Assembly: GCA_948144175.1 (NCBI GenBank)
Contig: CANXME010002011.1
Span: forward strand, 248,001-312,000
DNA length: 64,000 bases
Reading direction: 5' to 3'
Source: Closterium sp. NIES-65
Taxonomy: Eukaryota; Streptophyta; Zygnematophyceae; Desmidiales; Closteriaceae
Both the position numbers and the translations under genes were made by a program. Below, piece after piece: positions 10,917 to 23,000 of this stretch; position 1 is the stretch's first letter; each line of letters opens with the position of its first letter. The notes under the pieces are model-generated. The model was given only the letters and a program-made list of their open reading frames with translations. It had not been told where the DNA came from and ran no database searches.

Positions 10917-10999
10917 ATTCTCTCAATTGTATAATTAGCTTGGCAAGGAGAGATGCATGCCCAGAGTTTGGAGTTAACAGTTTAGACTTTCTAAAATGG

Positions 11000-11057
11000 C
11001 ACTGTTGTCAATATGTAGTGAAATGCCAGTTTGAAGTTGCTAATCACTTTCCATGAA
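11000..11057 (+). repeat. 58-bp direct repeat, copy 1 (copy 2 at 12667-12724)
   Basis: The segment CACTGTTGTCAATATGTAGT... through CCATGAA is identical by eye in both places, about 1.6 kb apart. The upstream 20 bp (AACAGTTTAGACTTTCTAA) also recur, at 10979 and 12587. The Gypsy solo LTR interrupts copy 2 right at its end. Confidence 0.85.
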
Positions 11058-11074
11058 ACCGAGATGCAAAATAG

Positions 11075-11340
11075 TGAACCCAAACCCAACTTGAAAGGGC
11101 GCAGGGACGAGTTTGCCGGGCGAAACAAAGTTTAGACGGACTGAGAAGTTTGTACCGTTTCAAACGCTGCGGACGTGCAAATCAAACACCTTTGATTGGT
11201 TCCCGCCAAAAATGAGACATTTTCCTGATGTGTGGCGTCGCACTTCTCATTGCTAAGCCCGCACGACAATTGCACAGGCGATCGTTTCAGTCTGTCCAAG
11301 CGATTTGGGCCCAACTGATGTTTCAAGTTGGGATGGGGTG
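11075..11340. repeat. Possible small inverted-repeat element
   Basis: The segment begins around CCCAACTTGAAAGGG and ends TTTCAAGTTGGGATGGG, which are inverted copies of each other, with further weak inverted similarity just inside (TTTAGACGGACTGA against its complement near 11290). It could be a MITE-like or fold-back element. No target duplication was established. Confidence 0.35.
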
Positions 11341-11499
11341 AACTACTACCAATTTTGCGTCGGAAGTTCTAAGTAGCTAGGCTAGGCATAGGCTATGTCT
11401 CAACTTAGGCCCTCGTTATCTACACATGTATTAATCAGAATGTCCGTCATGTTGTATCCGAAAGCTATGAGTGTAAGCTTTTCAGTCTGTCCCTTTGCG

Positions 11500-12200
11500 C
11501 CCGCGTTTTTCCGTCCCGTCGCCCACGCGATCTCCTATCGCCTCCCTTACCCACGCGATTGTCGCCGCCCTTCCGTGGCTCGTCCCGCTGCCTTCTCATC
11601 GCCCATCCCATCGTCCATCCCGTCGCCCATACCATCGCCCATCTCGTCGCCCATCCCGTCGCCCATCCCGTCGTCGATCCCGTCGCCCTTCCCGTCGCCC
11701 ATCCCGTCGCCCCTCCCTCCGCCCTTCCTATCTCCCCTCGCCTATCCTCTCCCCCGTCGCCCTTTCCTTCCCCCGTCGCCCTCTCTCTCTCCCGTCGCCC
11801 TTTCTCTGTCACGTCGCCCTTTCTCTTTCCCGTTGCCCTCCCTCCCGTCGCCCTTTATCTCTCCCGTCGCCGATCCTCTCTCCCGTCGCCCTTCCTTTCT
11901 CCCGTCGCCTATCCTCTCTCCTGTCGCCCTTTATCTCTCCCGTCGCCTATCCTCTCTCCCGTCGCCCTTTCCCTCTCCCGTCGCCTATCCTCTCTCCCTC
12001 GAAACAGTCATCGCCCTTCCTCTCTCCCCTCCCGTCACCCACCTCGGCGCCCTGGCGCTCGCCCCGAAATGCCTGCCCGTCGCCCTTCGTTTCTCCCCTC
12101 CCATCACCCATCTCGGCACCTTCGCGCTCGCCCCGAAATGCCTGCAAGTCACCCTTCCTTTCTCCCCTCCCATCTCCCCATACCCTACCATTCCACAATT
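11500..12200 (+). repeat. Pyrimidine-rich minisatellite (CCGTCGCCCATC type)
   Basis: Units of 12-15 bp alternate CCGTCGCCC with ATC or TTTCTCTCT. Toward the end a 75-85-bp unit containing GCTCGCCCCGAAATGCCTG repeats twice (about 12030-12170). All three frames stay open because of composition; I do not read it as coding. Confidence 0.8.
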
Positions 12201-12727
12201 TTTGCTCAATCAGCTCTCTACGTGCGTCGTCGTTACCTTCTCGTTCTTCCTTTTTTTATTCCTAACATAAAACTCTCTGTTTTTTATGCATTTCTGCTTT
12301 TCCTACGCTGTTTGTGCCGCTCCAGCAGGTCCATGTCTGAGGCGTTTGTTGTGCGTGAATTGCACATGCAAAACCTGTTGAAATTGGCCCCCTCGTGTAA
12401 TCGGGAATCGCACGTCGCATTTGCACATGCTTGCGACATTTTTTGTGAGAATCACTGTGAAGACTTGAACGTGTCTGAAAGACAAAACATAACAACGCTT
12501 CAACCGTCAAAAGCATTAAAATGTTAGTTTGAGATTTCAAGTGGACCCACTAGAAGGGGGGGGGTCACTAATTTAGCTGCTGGCTTTAACAGTTTAGACT
12601 TTCTAAGATTGCGCTACTGTGAATACTAAGTGAAATGCCAATGATACAGGTAGCTTTGTAAAATTACACTGTTGTCAATATGTAGTGAAATGCCAGTTTG
12701 AAGTTGCTAATCACTTTCCATGAAGCC

Positions 12728-13069
12728 TGTAAGGAAAATTCCTTTTCCTTACTTCGCATCCCTGCTCAACGCGTACATCACTGTAGCACCACAGTCAACA
12801 CCATTACCACTCGCAATCCTCGCATCGACAATCCGCCCGCCACCTTCGCACGTCGCATCCCGACCTCACGGCTCGGCGGGTAACCCGCGCTCCGGGCCTC
12901 CGCTTCGACACTTTTCCCAACCTCAGTCCCAGACCCGTCGCGCTACAACCACAGTCCATTACCGTTACCACTGTAGTTTCGCTATATATTCTTCACTCAT
13001 TCCTTCACTCATTGGATTCTTGCTTTGATAGTGCAATTCTCATTTGTTCCCTCACTTGCACTCATAACA
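12728..13069 (+). repeat. Solo LTR of the Gypsy family, with TSD
   Basis: It matches the LTR at 6834-7175 in inverse orientation over its full 342 bp. It begins TGTAAGGAAAAT and ends CATAACA. AAGCC flanks it on both sides (12723-12727 and 13070-13074). This is the signature of LTR-LTR recombination after a full insertion. Confidence 0.93.
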
Positions 13070-13074
13070 AAGCC

Positions 13075-14090
13075 TAAAGACATGCTTCAACCTCACTCAC
13101 TCGAACTGCATATTAAGCCCTAACAAAAATGTGTCATTACAAGGTTCTAGCTTGCCTTGATTTCCGCTCCATTCCTTTAACTACCAATACTACACCGAAG
13201 TGCAGTACACTGTCTACAGTTAAAATACTGCTGCAGGAGTGCTGTAAATTCATTTTATTCGCCTAACTCTCAGCAAACTCTATCCATATCAGAACTTCTA
13301 TTGGTGGCCACATCATCAGCGAAAGTGAGGCCCGTTAGGCTCTGAAGTCTGCGCGCATGTAAGGGATCTGCTTGTAACGGGTTGAGTTCGCCGCCCTAAA
13401 GTCCCACTTCTGTTGTAGTGGAGGGGGGGATATAAGGGTGCGGCAAATGAAGGGGGTTAGGGACGGGGAGGAAGAGGCAGAGGGTACACGAATTTAACAG
13501 AGCAAGGAAGGAAAAGGTGAGAGTGGTGCATAGAGTGAAGACAGGGGGTAACAGGACAAACGGCAGAAAGGAGAGACGACCGAGGGGTGATATAGGGGCG
13601 GGGCAGGGGATGGGAAGGGGAGGAGGGAGGTTGTGTGGGGAGGAGAAGCCGGGGGGGGGGGGAGGGATGGGGGGAGTGGGGGATGGGGGGAAGAGTGGGT
13701 GGGGGGTGGGGTGGGGGGGGAAAGGAAGAGGGAACATGCCGCATGGCGGGCCGGGTGGGAGGGATGGATATTTAGGGGGCGCGGAGGGCGGGGGGCGGGA
13801 ATGACGAGACAGGGAGATTATGGTGCCTTGCAAAGCGCAATACAAAAATGAGCGAGGGACAGAGCAAAGCTACTTCAGAGTGCAATACGACCACGATCGA
13901 GACACGACGACGGCAGAAAGGTTGATGAGTGGGGAACGAGAAGAGTGCGCGGAGTGTTGGGGGGAGGCCAAGGGAGGGGAGGGGGAGAGGGTGGGGAGGA
14001 AGTGGGGGGGAGGAGGGGGGGGGGGAGGAAGGGAAGGGAGGGAAATGGGGGAGACAGGGAGTGAATGGCGGAAGCGGAAAGAAGGCGTAC
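13075..14090. other. No gene recognised; G-rich low-complexity tract
   Basis: From about 13430 to 14060 the plus strand is strongly purine- and G-rich (GGGGGAGG type), so open frames here are compositional. It lies just 3' of the FAS1 gene and may include its 3' UTR. Confidence 0.6.
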
Positions 14091-15411
14091 TCATGGTGTG
14101 CGGGGCGTCATGCCCGTGAGCGCGGGCGGCGGGGGAGCCGGCGGAGTAGACGCCGCGCCCGCGCTGCCCGTTTCCGCCGGCGGTGGCGAGTCGCCGGCCG
14201 GATCGTCTTCCTCCGGCGGGGGTGACGGGGAGCCGAAAAAACCATCCGGTATAAGCACATCCGATACAAGGTGCACCTGGAGGAATTTCCCCTCGAACAG
14301 GTTCGGGGCTACGAGCGTGCTGTTCTCTTTTCCCGAGGGCGTTCGAAAGTACACCGTGAAAAAAGAGCTTTCTGCGGATTTGACCTGCGGCTGCCCGTAC
14401 ATTGTCGGATACTGGATGGGATCACAAAGGGGGCAAAAACCGAAGGATAACAGAGAGCTGCAAGTCAGGAAACAGCGAATGGTGACAAACCGCGGTGAAT
14501 ATATTATTGCGGAAACAGGCCTTTGCCACGGTTTCACAAGACTTGATCCTGATACACATGAAGCAGCTGCGCGACACATTACGCGAAAAAGGTTACCGAA
14601 CCACAACGGTTTTCGCGAACCGTACCTTAGTCCCCGCGGGATCTTCGACGAGGTTGGTGTAGGAGACGAGACGGCCCAATACGAGGCAGTAGCGCAGGAG
14701 GCGGCGCATCGCCTTCTTGCTCTTCACCAATGGCGAGCCGTCGGGAAGCTCCGCCTTCGCCGCGTCGGGCGACGGCGCCAGCAGCGTCACCTCGTTCGAC
14801 CGCCGCAACGCGCGCAGCAGCAAAGCAGCGACGTCTTGAGTTCGAGTAAGACGTATTCGCGAATAGATTGACGGAATGGGGTTACAAGGGAGAGAGGAGA
14901 ACGGGGGAAAAGGGGGGCGCGGGGAGGAAGAGGGGTGGAGAGTGGGGGAGGGGAAGGAAAAAAAGGCGGAATGGGAGTGAGCAGTGAGAAGGTGAAGGGG
15001 TGGCATTTTGTGCTGCTGTTCCTACGGCATCCACTAACCACTTCATATGGCGCCACAGGCGTTAGCGGGAAAATTATTACCCAAGACTTACTAGCGGGCA
15101 GGTGCTGAAACAGTGGAGAACACAGCTCGTTCCGATCAGAACGCCTGTCGTGCAAACTCACCTCCTTTCCAGAACAGTCGCACGAACTCCTTATTTTGCG
15201 CGAGTAGCTTGACGACTTTCGCGACTTCCTTGACTTTGTCCATCGACACGGGCCCCGATTTGCTCGAGGGCCCGCCGGGAGGGGCGGGAGATCCCCTCCC
15301 GATCCACTTGCGGATTCTGTCGCGTAGCTTGGCTGACGCGGGCAGTGGACATGCCGACGCGAACACAAGTAGCAGCAGCAGAGACAACACGAGTCGCTTC
15401 GGCGCCGCCAT
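14091..15411 (-). CDS. Secreted single-FAS1-domain protein (fasciclin-like), 3 exons
   Basis: Exons on the minus strand are 15411-15162, 14834-14626 and 14384-14091 (250 aa). GGAG|GTGAGT to CAAG|ACGTC (phase 1) and ACTAAG|GTACGG to CCGCAG|GTC (phase 0) both keep frame. The N-terminus MAAPKRLVLSLLLLLVFASA with a site near ASA-K is a clear signal peptide. The FAS1 domain starts KVVKLLAQNKEFVRLFWKG, continues NEVTLLAPSPDAAKAEL (H1-type motif, normally TxFAPTDAAF) and ends LQVHLVSDVLIPDGFF (H2-type motif, normally VHxIDxVLLP). A Pro/Ser/Ala-rich tail follows, as in arabinogalactan proteins. No hydrophobic GPI-anchor tail is seen before the stop, so either it is wall-secreted or a further exon exists. 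Cell-wall or adhesion role is inferred from the family. Confidence 0.72.
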
Positions 15412-17247
15412 TTCTTAGTGCAGCCTATTCAAAAGAGTATTGGCTGATGACCCCACTTATTTATTGATAGACAATATACTCTACTGGAACGTCATCCAAC
15501 GCAGCTGTCACCAATAGCTGTCAACCTGTCTGTCAGAGCTTCCTGCTATTACAACGCTAGTCAACTTATATGAGTCGAGAAACGATGAGTCGACTCAAGA
15601 TGCTAGTGTTGGTCACCGACCGCAGCACTGTCCGCTGCCGACACGACGTGACTGGCGAGACGAAGAAACTAATGTCTCGATTCAACTAAGAGGAAGAGCA
15701 CGCGATCTAATCACGCCTCCGACCAGCGTTTCCGGAAGCTAAGGAAGACGTTACTTAGGCCTTACTTCTGGTCCGCTATCGAAACGGCTGGGCTGCTTCA
15801 ACTAACGACCTACGGCCACCCCAGGCGTGACATAAAAGACCAGCGCCCTTGGTTTGCCCCGACTTTCATCCCATGCACATGCCTCTTATTCACCCCCCCC
15901 CACTTGTCCAGCACCGCTGTGCCGCAGTGCAGGTGCAGGGTTATCTGTTTTCTCCCTGGCCCTACCCGCAGAGCGGACCATTCCTACCCTGGTTCTCCTA
16001 AACGAGTGTTCTCTTACGCCGCGGAGAAGGCGCTCCGTTATTGTAACTAGTCTGAAGAGGAACCGATTGTGCGCTGGTTATTGCCTCCTGAAGAGGGATG
16101 TGATGTGATGTGATGTGATGTGACGACCAGCGCTGCTGAAGCGAAGGACGGTAAGCGAACAAGCGGAAGGGAGAGCCGCCAAAGCCGCTTCGTACTGTAT
16201 GCTCAATGCGACGAGAGCCGTCCCCTGATTCCGGCGGAAGGGTGCTGTGCTGCGCCGTGCAGTGGTTTACGTCTCGTCTTTCACCCCCCAGTTGGTTGGA
16301 TGTATGTTGACGACGGGAAGTACAAGTGAGCAGGTGGGTTTGGCGACGAGAGATTCGCCGCGAATCAAGGTATTCTGCGTCTCGTGAGGGATCGAACGCA
16401 GGGACCAACGAGATGGTGTGAAATGTGCGATTCGTTTTTGTGATTTCGAGTCGCGCATTCCGGATGGAGTCATACGTGCACGCTTCGACACCTAAGCGAG
16501 GCCCTTGTCGTAAATGTGGTTAGATGCAGGGGCGCGTGATATAGTCACATAGACACGTGTCGTAACAAAGCCTCTGCGATCGGGGCCTTCCCTATCTGAC
16601 GGCCACGACAGCTTCAAGGTGTATTCAGCTTCTTTCGGACTTGGGAGAGCACATGCCAGCTCCGGACTAGCACGTGCGATCAACCTGTGATATAAGGGCG
16701 TGTCCAGTTCGTTCATTTCGGGTTTTTTGTGCCAACAAACGTTCGAGGCTCAAATATAATCACTGTACCTAAAAACGAATGCATTATGAGTTGAGTCAAA
16801 CCTTCCTCTAATTTCAGGAGCGCGGGCACGTTCCCCGCGACACGAATCAACAGTGCTCTGATCGCTTTCGAAACGAGGTAACATTTTCCCTCGTCAATCA
16901 TATCTAACCAATTTTTGGGCAGGCGGGGGGGGGGGGGGTGTTGGCGATTGTAGCGAGCTACTGGCGAAATTGTGCAAGCGATTCAGGGGGGACTACTGTA
17001 GTGGCCATGACGCGGTGCTGTACCCTTGTTCGCGTCCCCGCTGATACCAGTAACGTGAGTCAGACGATTCCAGGTACGTGCAGGGGGCGTGCCGTCTTGT
17101 GAACGAAAGCTGATTGTGTCCGAAGGACACGTTCAATACAGTGTTACAACAAAAAATGTAGTAACTGAGCGGATTTACGAACAGTAAATGTACGAGCTGG
17201 ACACCCCCTAATTTCGACCAAACGTTTTCGATATCGGGGAGTGTAGG
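15412..17247. other. No gene recognised; upstream region of the FAS1 gene
   Basis: A TATA-like AATAAATAAG (minus strand, about 15455-15465) lies 45-55 bp above the FAS1 start, with an ATTGG at 15439. A GTGAT pentamer is repeated about five times at 16098-16123 and a G13 run sits at 16925-16938. Open frames up to 136 codons (15998-16408 minus) resemble nothing known to me. Confidence 0.45.
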
Positions 17248-17382
17248 TGTCATATGATTATATTACTGATGCATATATTTAGGCTGTAGTGGGGTAGCCC
17301 ATAGGGGGTACAACCCAATTAGGGTTGGTACTTGTACTTGTTTCATTTCATAGTGCACTCATTCTTCGCCTCTATCTCAACA
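17248..17382 (+). repeat. 5' LTR of Copia copy 2 (135 bp)
   Basis: It starts TGTCATATG, carries the family core GGCTGTAGTGGGGTAGCCC and GGGGTACAA, and ends CTCAACA next to the primer site. The candidate left target duplication is GTAGG (17243-17247). Confidence 0.85.
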
Positions 17383-17394
17383 TGGTATCGAGCA
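17383..17394 (+). other. Primer binding site, Copia copy 2
   Basis: TGGTATCGAGCA matches the tRNA-iMet site TGGTATCAGAGC except for one missing A. It abuts the LTR with no gap. Confidence 0.8.
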
Positions 17395-17639
17395 GGTTCC
17401 CTAGTGGGAACTGTTCCTAGGGCCCACCTACTATTCCGTCCTGCCCGGAGCGCGCTCTGCCCTAGCCCGAGTCGCGCTGGGCATTTTTTTTCCTTTGGCG
17501 GCCCGATCGCGTCGAGCCGCCCGCGAATTTTTGACGCGCCACCTAGCGCGGCCTCGTCGCGCCGCCCCTAGACGGCCGCGCCGCGTCGCGCGTGCCGTCC
17601 TCCAGTCGCGCGCCGCCCCCCTCTGACCCTCGCGACGCC

Positions 17640-18330
17640 GGCGCCGTCTCTGACGGCCCCGCGATCGCCTGCGACGGCCCCGCCGTCCCCTCTACCGGCC
17701 CCTCCGCTGCGCTTGACGGCCCCGCCGTCCCCTCTGCCGGCCCCGCCGCTGCGCTTGACGGCCCCGCCGTCCCCTCTGCCGGCCCCGCCGCTGCACCCGA
17801 CGGCCCCGCTGTCCCCTCTGCCGGCCCCGCCGCTGCTTCAGACGGCCCCGCCGCTGCACCTGACGGCCCCGCCGTCCCCTCTGACGGCCCCGCCGCTGCA
17901 CCTAACGGCCCCGCCGTCCCCTCTGACGGCCCCGCCACTGCACCTACCGGCCCCGCCGCTACCCCTGACGGCCCCGCTGCTGCATCTGCAGGCCCCGTCG
18001 TCTCACCTGCCGGCCCCGCTGCTGTACCTGACGGCCCCGCCGCTTCACCTACCGGCCCCGCCACTACCCCTAACGGCCCCGCAGCTGCATCTCCCGGCCC
18101 CGCCGCCCCAGCAACTGCGCCGCCCCAGCAGCCAAGCCGCCCCAGCAGCCGAGCCGCCCCAGCAACCGAGCCGCCCCAGCAGCCGAGCCGCCCCAGCAGC
18201 CGAGCCGCCCCAGCAGCTGAGCCGCCCGAGCCGCCCGAGCCGCCGAGCCGCCCGAGCCGCCCAGCAGCCGACCCGCCGAGCCGCCCGAGCCGCCCGAGCC
18301 GCCCGAGCCGCCTGCACTGTCCCTGTCTGG
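17640..18330 (+). repeat. GC-rich leader minisatellite of Copia copy 2
   Basis: Units of about 24-30 bp (GACGGCCCCGCC with CTGCACCT or CCCTCT) give way after 18110 to 9-15-bp units of CCGAGCCGCCC type. It lies between primer site and gag ATG. Both strands are open by composition. It may be untranslated leader. Confidence 0.8.
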
Positions 18331-18377
18331 TGAGCACTGAGCTTTACTCTGCGCACTGCCCTTACCCCACTGCTGTC

Positions 18378-20050
18378 ATGGCTACCCCCAGTGTCCTCAC
18401 CTTCGACGCTGAGGGCAGAGCCATCGACTTTGACGTGTGGGTAGACGACCCTGCTGCTTTTCTTACAGTGCGACAGAGCTGACGGCCTCTCTCTCTTTGA
18501 TCTCACTTCTGGTGCCTCTCCCGCCCCTGCTGCTACTGAGGATGCCACTGTTCGCTCACAGTGGGCAACACGCGATGCTGCTGCACGTCTTGCTGTGCGT
18601 CGCCACCTCCCTCCCTCTGAGCGTGCACACTTTGGGTCGTACAAGAGTGCTCAGACCTTGTACGACGCCGTTATTGCACGCTACTCCACCCCTGCCACTG
18701 CTGCACTGAGCCGCCTCATGCTACCGTACCTCCTTCCCGACCTTGCTTCTTTTGCCACAGTCGCCGACCTCATTACCCACCTGCGCACTAGTGACGCTCG
18801 CTTCCGCGCTGCGCTTCCTGCTGAGTTCTGCGCCAAGAACCCCCCCCCCCAGTACTTCACTCCCTACTACATTGTCACCCGCCTCCCTGACTCCCTCCGC
18901 GGAGTCAGGGACGACTTACTCTCAGTCTGCCCCACCACTCTCACTGTTAACCTCCTCGAGAAGTCCCTCCTAGCAGCCGAGAAGAGCATTCTCGCTGTAG
19001 GGGCCTCTCGTGGTGACCCGCGCACCCCCATCTTTGAGGGGTGTTCCCCCTCCCCCCTCCTGCCCTCTGTCGCCTCTGCTGCTACGGCCGACCTAGTTGG
19101 TTTTGAGTCGGTCGGTGCGGCGTCTGCCCCCAGTGGGAGACGTCGCTCTTGCAAGGGCAAAGGGGGCAGGAGCGGTGGTGGAGGCGGCGGGGGCGGTGGG
19201 AGCGGCGGTGGAGGCAGCGCAAGAGGTGGGGGTGGTAGCGGGAGTGGTGTCGGGAGTGGAGGTGTCAGCGGCGGCGGTGGAGGCGGGGGTGGCAGCGACG
19301 GTGGTGGTGGGAGTGGAGGCGGAGGCGGCGGTGGCGGCAGCGACGGTGGGAGTGGCGGTGGTAGCGGAGGTGGTGGCAGCGGCGGCGGAGGAGGCGGCGG
19401 AGGAGGTCGTGGCTCGTCGCAGAGGAGTGGCTCCGGTGGCGGTCAGCGCCAACAGCAGCGGCAGCAGCGTGGTCAGGAGACCCTCTCCCCGCAGCAGCTC
19501 CGTGAGTGGTACGCTGCACGTCAGAGGGGTGGGGGTACTGGTCCGTGCACCTACGTCTTGCGCACTGGCGACCGTGCGGGTGAGCCGTGTGGTGGTCCAC
19601 ACTCCGCCCAGCGCTGCTTCGGCCGCCTGACTGACGCTTGGCGCCGCCAGTTTCCTGACGCCTCTGAGATCCCTCGCTGGGACCAGCTGTCTAGGGCAGG
19701 AGTAGCTATCTTTGATCTTGACTTTGATGCTATTCTTGCTGCCATGTATGCTGTGACTATTAGTGAGGAGGGTGACTGTTACCAGTGTTTCCTGCCCGAC
19801 CCGGGCATTGGTACTGCGGCTCTAGGTGCTGTTGAGGCTGCTGCTCCAGGTGCTGGTGAGGCTGTCGCTCTAGGTGCCAGTGAGTCTGTGTCCTCAGGTG
19901 CTGGTGAGTCTGCTCTCTCAGGTACTGCGTCGGCTCCGCCCTCTCTCACCTTCACTCTTGACTCAGGGGCGTCTCGCTCCTTCTTTCGAGACCGCACCAC
20001 ACTCACGCCGCTTAGTCGGTCAGTGGCGGTCTCCCTGGCGGACCCCTCTA
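18378..20050 (+). pseudogene. Copia gag and start of protease, frameshifted
   Basis: ATG 18378 opens MATPSVLTFDAEGRAIDFDVWVDD. An extra C near 18450 shifts the frame; the downstream frame reads LQCDRADGLSLFDLTSGA and continues through a capsid-like region (RRHLPPSERAHFGSYKSAQ, MLPYLLPDLASFATVADL). A very long Gly/Ser tract follows (19160-19440), then a cysteine pattern C-x14-C-GGPHSAQR-C in place of the usual CCHC knuckle. The protease motif TLDSGASRSFF appears at about 19955-19990. A second frame change near 20050 moves to the pol frame. Confidence 0.82.
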
Positions 20051-23000
20051 GGGGGTCCTGTTCTGGCTCGCTACTCCACTGTCCTGCCGTGCCCTGCGGT
20101 CCCATCTGGCGCCCTGTCCGGTCTCTACCTCCCCTCGTTCTCTACGAACTTGGTGGCGGGTGCTGACCTACAGGATGCAGGGGTCGACCAGTTCACCCCT
20201 GTACGCCGACGGGACACCCACTGCACGGACGCGGATACGGGTCGACACTTGACCACGTTCACACGTGGGCCGGGGTCGAGCCTGTACACACTCACTGTTC
20301 CGTCTCCTCCTCCTGCGTCTGGTCAGGTAGCTGCGTCGGGTCAGGTGTTTGCTGCAGCGTCCAGGTCTATTCCTGAGTCTGCCCCCTGCTCGTGTCGCCT
20401 CCTGTCCCACGAGACCCTCCTGTGGCACCACAGGATGGGTCACCCCTCCCTGCCTCGTCTCCGGGGCATGGCCTCTCGCCTTCTTGTCTCTGGCCTTCCG
20501 CGGTCCCTCCCTCCCCTTCCTCCGGGGCCTGGCCCTCCCTGTGACCCCTGTGTCGAGGGTCGCCCGCGGGCTACCCCTCACTCCTCCCCGTTTCCTCCGA
20601 CGGAGGCCCCGATGCAGACGCTTCACATGGACGTGTGGGGCCCAGCCCGCGTCCGTGGACAGGGTCACGAGCGCTACTTCCTGCTGGTGGTTGACGACTA
20701 CTCGCGTTACACCACAGTCTTCCCCTTGCACAGCAAGGGTGATGTCACTGAGGTGTTGATCGACTGGATCCGCGCAGCTCGTCTCCAGCTCAGGTGGAGC
20801 TTCGGCTCGGACTTTCCTGTTTTGCGTCTGCACTCGGACAGAGGCGGAGAGTTCTCCTCCGGCCTTCTGCGAGCCTACTGTCGGGCACGAGGCATCCGCC
20901 AGACCTTCACGCTTCCGGACTCTCCACAGCAGAATGGGATTGCTGAGCGCCGCATCGGCATTGTCATGGACGTCGCCCGTACGTCCATGGTGCATGCGGC
21001 TGCCCCCCATTTTTTGTGGCCGTTTGCGGTGAGGTACGCCGCACATCAGATCAACCTTCAGCCCAGGGTCTTCAGACCGGAGACCTCCCCAGCTTTGCTG
21101 TGGACGGGGAAGGTTGGCGATGCGTCAGCGTTCCGTGTCTGGGGATCCCGGGCGTTTGTCCGCGACTTGTCTGCGGACAAGCTGTCCCCTCGTGCTGCTC
21201 CTTGCGTCTTCCTGGGTTTCCCCCCTGACGCACCTGGGTGGCAGTTTTACCACCCCACTTCTCGTCGTGTTCTGTCCTCCCAGGACGTCACGTTCGACGA
21301 GTCGGTTCCCTTCTACCGGCTCTTCCCCTACCGCACTCCGTCCCTCCCCCCCCCGCCCCTCTTCCTGGTCCCAGGTCCCCCCCCGGTAGACCCCCTCCCC
21401 CCTCAGGGTCCTGCCCCTTCAGGTGTGTCTCAGGTAGACGCGGTCGAGCCTGTCGAGGTCACTGGTGACTCTGGTGCTGCAGCGAGTGCGGAGCCTCGGG
21501 GTGCTGAGACTGGGGGTGCTGAGACTGGGGGTGCTGAGCCTGGGGGTGCTGAGACTGGGGGTGCTGGGACTGGGGGTGCTGAGCCTGGGGGTACTGAGCC
21601 TGGGGGTGCTGAGCCTGGGGGTGCTGTGCCTGGGGGTGCTGAGCCTGGGGGTTCTGCGTCTGGGAGTGCTGCGCCTGCTGCTTCTGTTCCTGGTGGTTCT
21701 CCAGACCGTTCTTCGCGCCGCGAGCCGCTCTCTCCTCTGGAGCTGCGTGAGTGGTTTGCCCGGCACTGGAGGCGAGCTGCTGGAGCCGGGGGTACTGCGG
21801 GTGCTGGAGGTTTCGTTGCTGCCGAGGGAGCTGGTACCAGGGGTCCCGGAGGTGCTCGTACTGAGGGTACTGGAGCTACCGGGCCCGGGGGTGCCTCTGG
21901 AGCTGGAGCTGCTGCGGGTGCTGGCACTGAGGCTACGACTGTCGGTCCTACTGCGGGTACTTCTGCAGCTGCTGGTGGTGCTGGAGTTGGAGCTGCTACT
22001 GGTGCTAGTGCTGCCTCTGGAGGTGTTGGTCCTGTCCCTGCTGTCTCTGGCGGTGCTGCGCGGCCTCGGCCGTACTTCGTTCCGCTCCTTCAGCAGGTTC
22101 TTGGTCTCCCGTCTTCCACTGGTCCTTCTCCTCCCGTAGAGTGTCCGCAGCCTGTCCCGTCACGGTCACAGTTACAGCCCACCTCTCCTCTGCCTTCTCC
22201 TTCTCCCTACGCTGGTCCTACTGGAGGTCTTGCTGAGCGTCGTGAGCCTGCGTCCCGCCCTGTGTCGCCAGTCCGAGCTGCTCGCCCTAGTGGTCGCGGT
22301 TCGCGTCAGCGTCCTCCTCCTGTCCCTGGCACGCACCAGATGTCTCTGCGTCCATCCACTGCTCCTCTGCGTGCCCCTTTGCCTTCTCCTCCTCAGTCTT
22401 CTCTTCCTACTCTTGCCGACCCGGAGTCGGACTCTCACCGTGCTGCCAGTCCTACTGTCACGCGTCTTCTTGCTACTCTTGTCACTGACCCTTCCTTTGA
22501 GTCCGCTGCTGCGTCTGCCCTAGTTGCTGAGCTGGTCGACTTTGCTGCTGCGTGTCGTCTGGACTACGCTGCCAGTCTTGTTGCTGAGTCTGCTGAGTCT
22601 GCTTCTGCTGCGTCTGCGTCTGCCTGTCCTCCGTCCGTCGGGGGTGACTGTGCTCTTGGCACGGACGTCCTTGAGGACAGGCAGGAGGAGTTCCAGTGCT
22701 TTGCCGCCGCTTTGCCCCATCTCGTGTCCATGCTTATTGCCCCTGAGGGAGACCCGGATGCTCTAGACATCCCGACCCCACGCTCTTACGCAGAGGCTAT
22801 GGCCGGTCCCTACTCCTCTCAGTGGCAGTCAGCCATGGACACAGAGATGGCTTCCTGGAAGTCCACAGGCACCTACGTTGACGCTGTTCCCCCTCCTGGG
22901 GCGAACATTGTCAGTGGCATGTGGATCTTTAGGGTGAAGCGGCCGCCGGGTTCTCCGCCTGTCTTCAAGGCGCGCTACGTGGCTCGTGGCTTCAGTCAGC

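Noticed and set aside
16360-16440. Possible tRNA on the minus strand (GCGTTCGATCCC resembling a T-arm)
   Set aside because: No matching acceptor, D-arm or anticodon stem could be found around it.
17592-18377. Pro/Ala-rich N-terminal extension of Copia gag
   Set aside because: It is minisatellite leader open in several frames; the gag start at ATG 18378 fits the family better.
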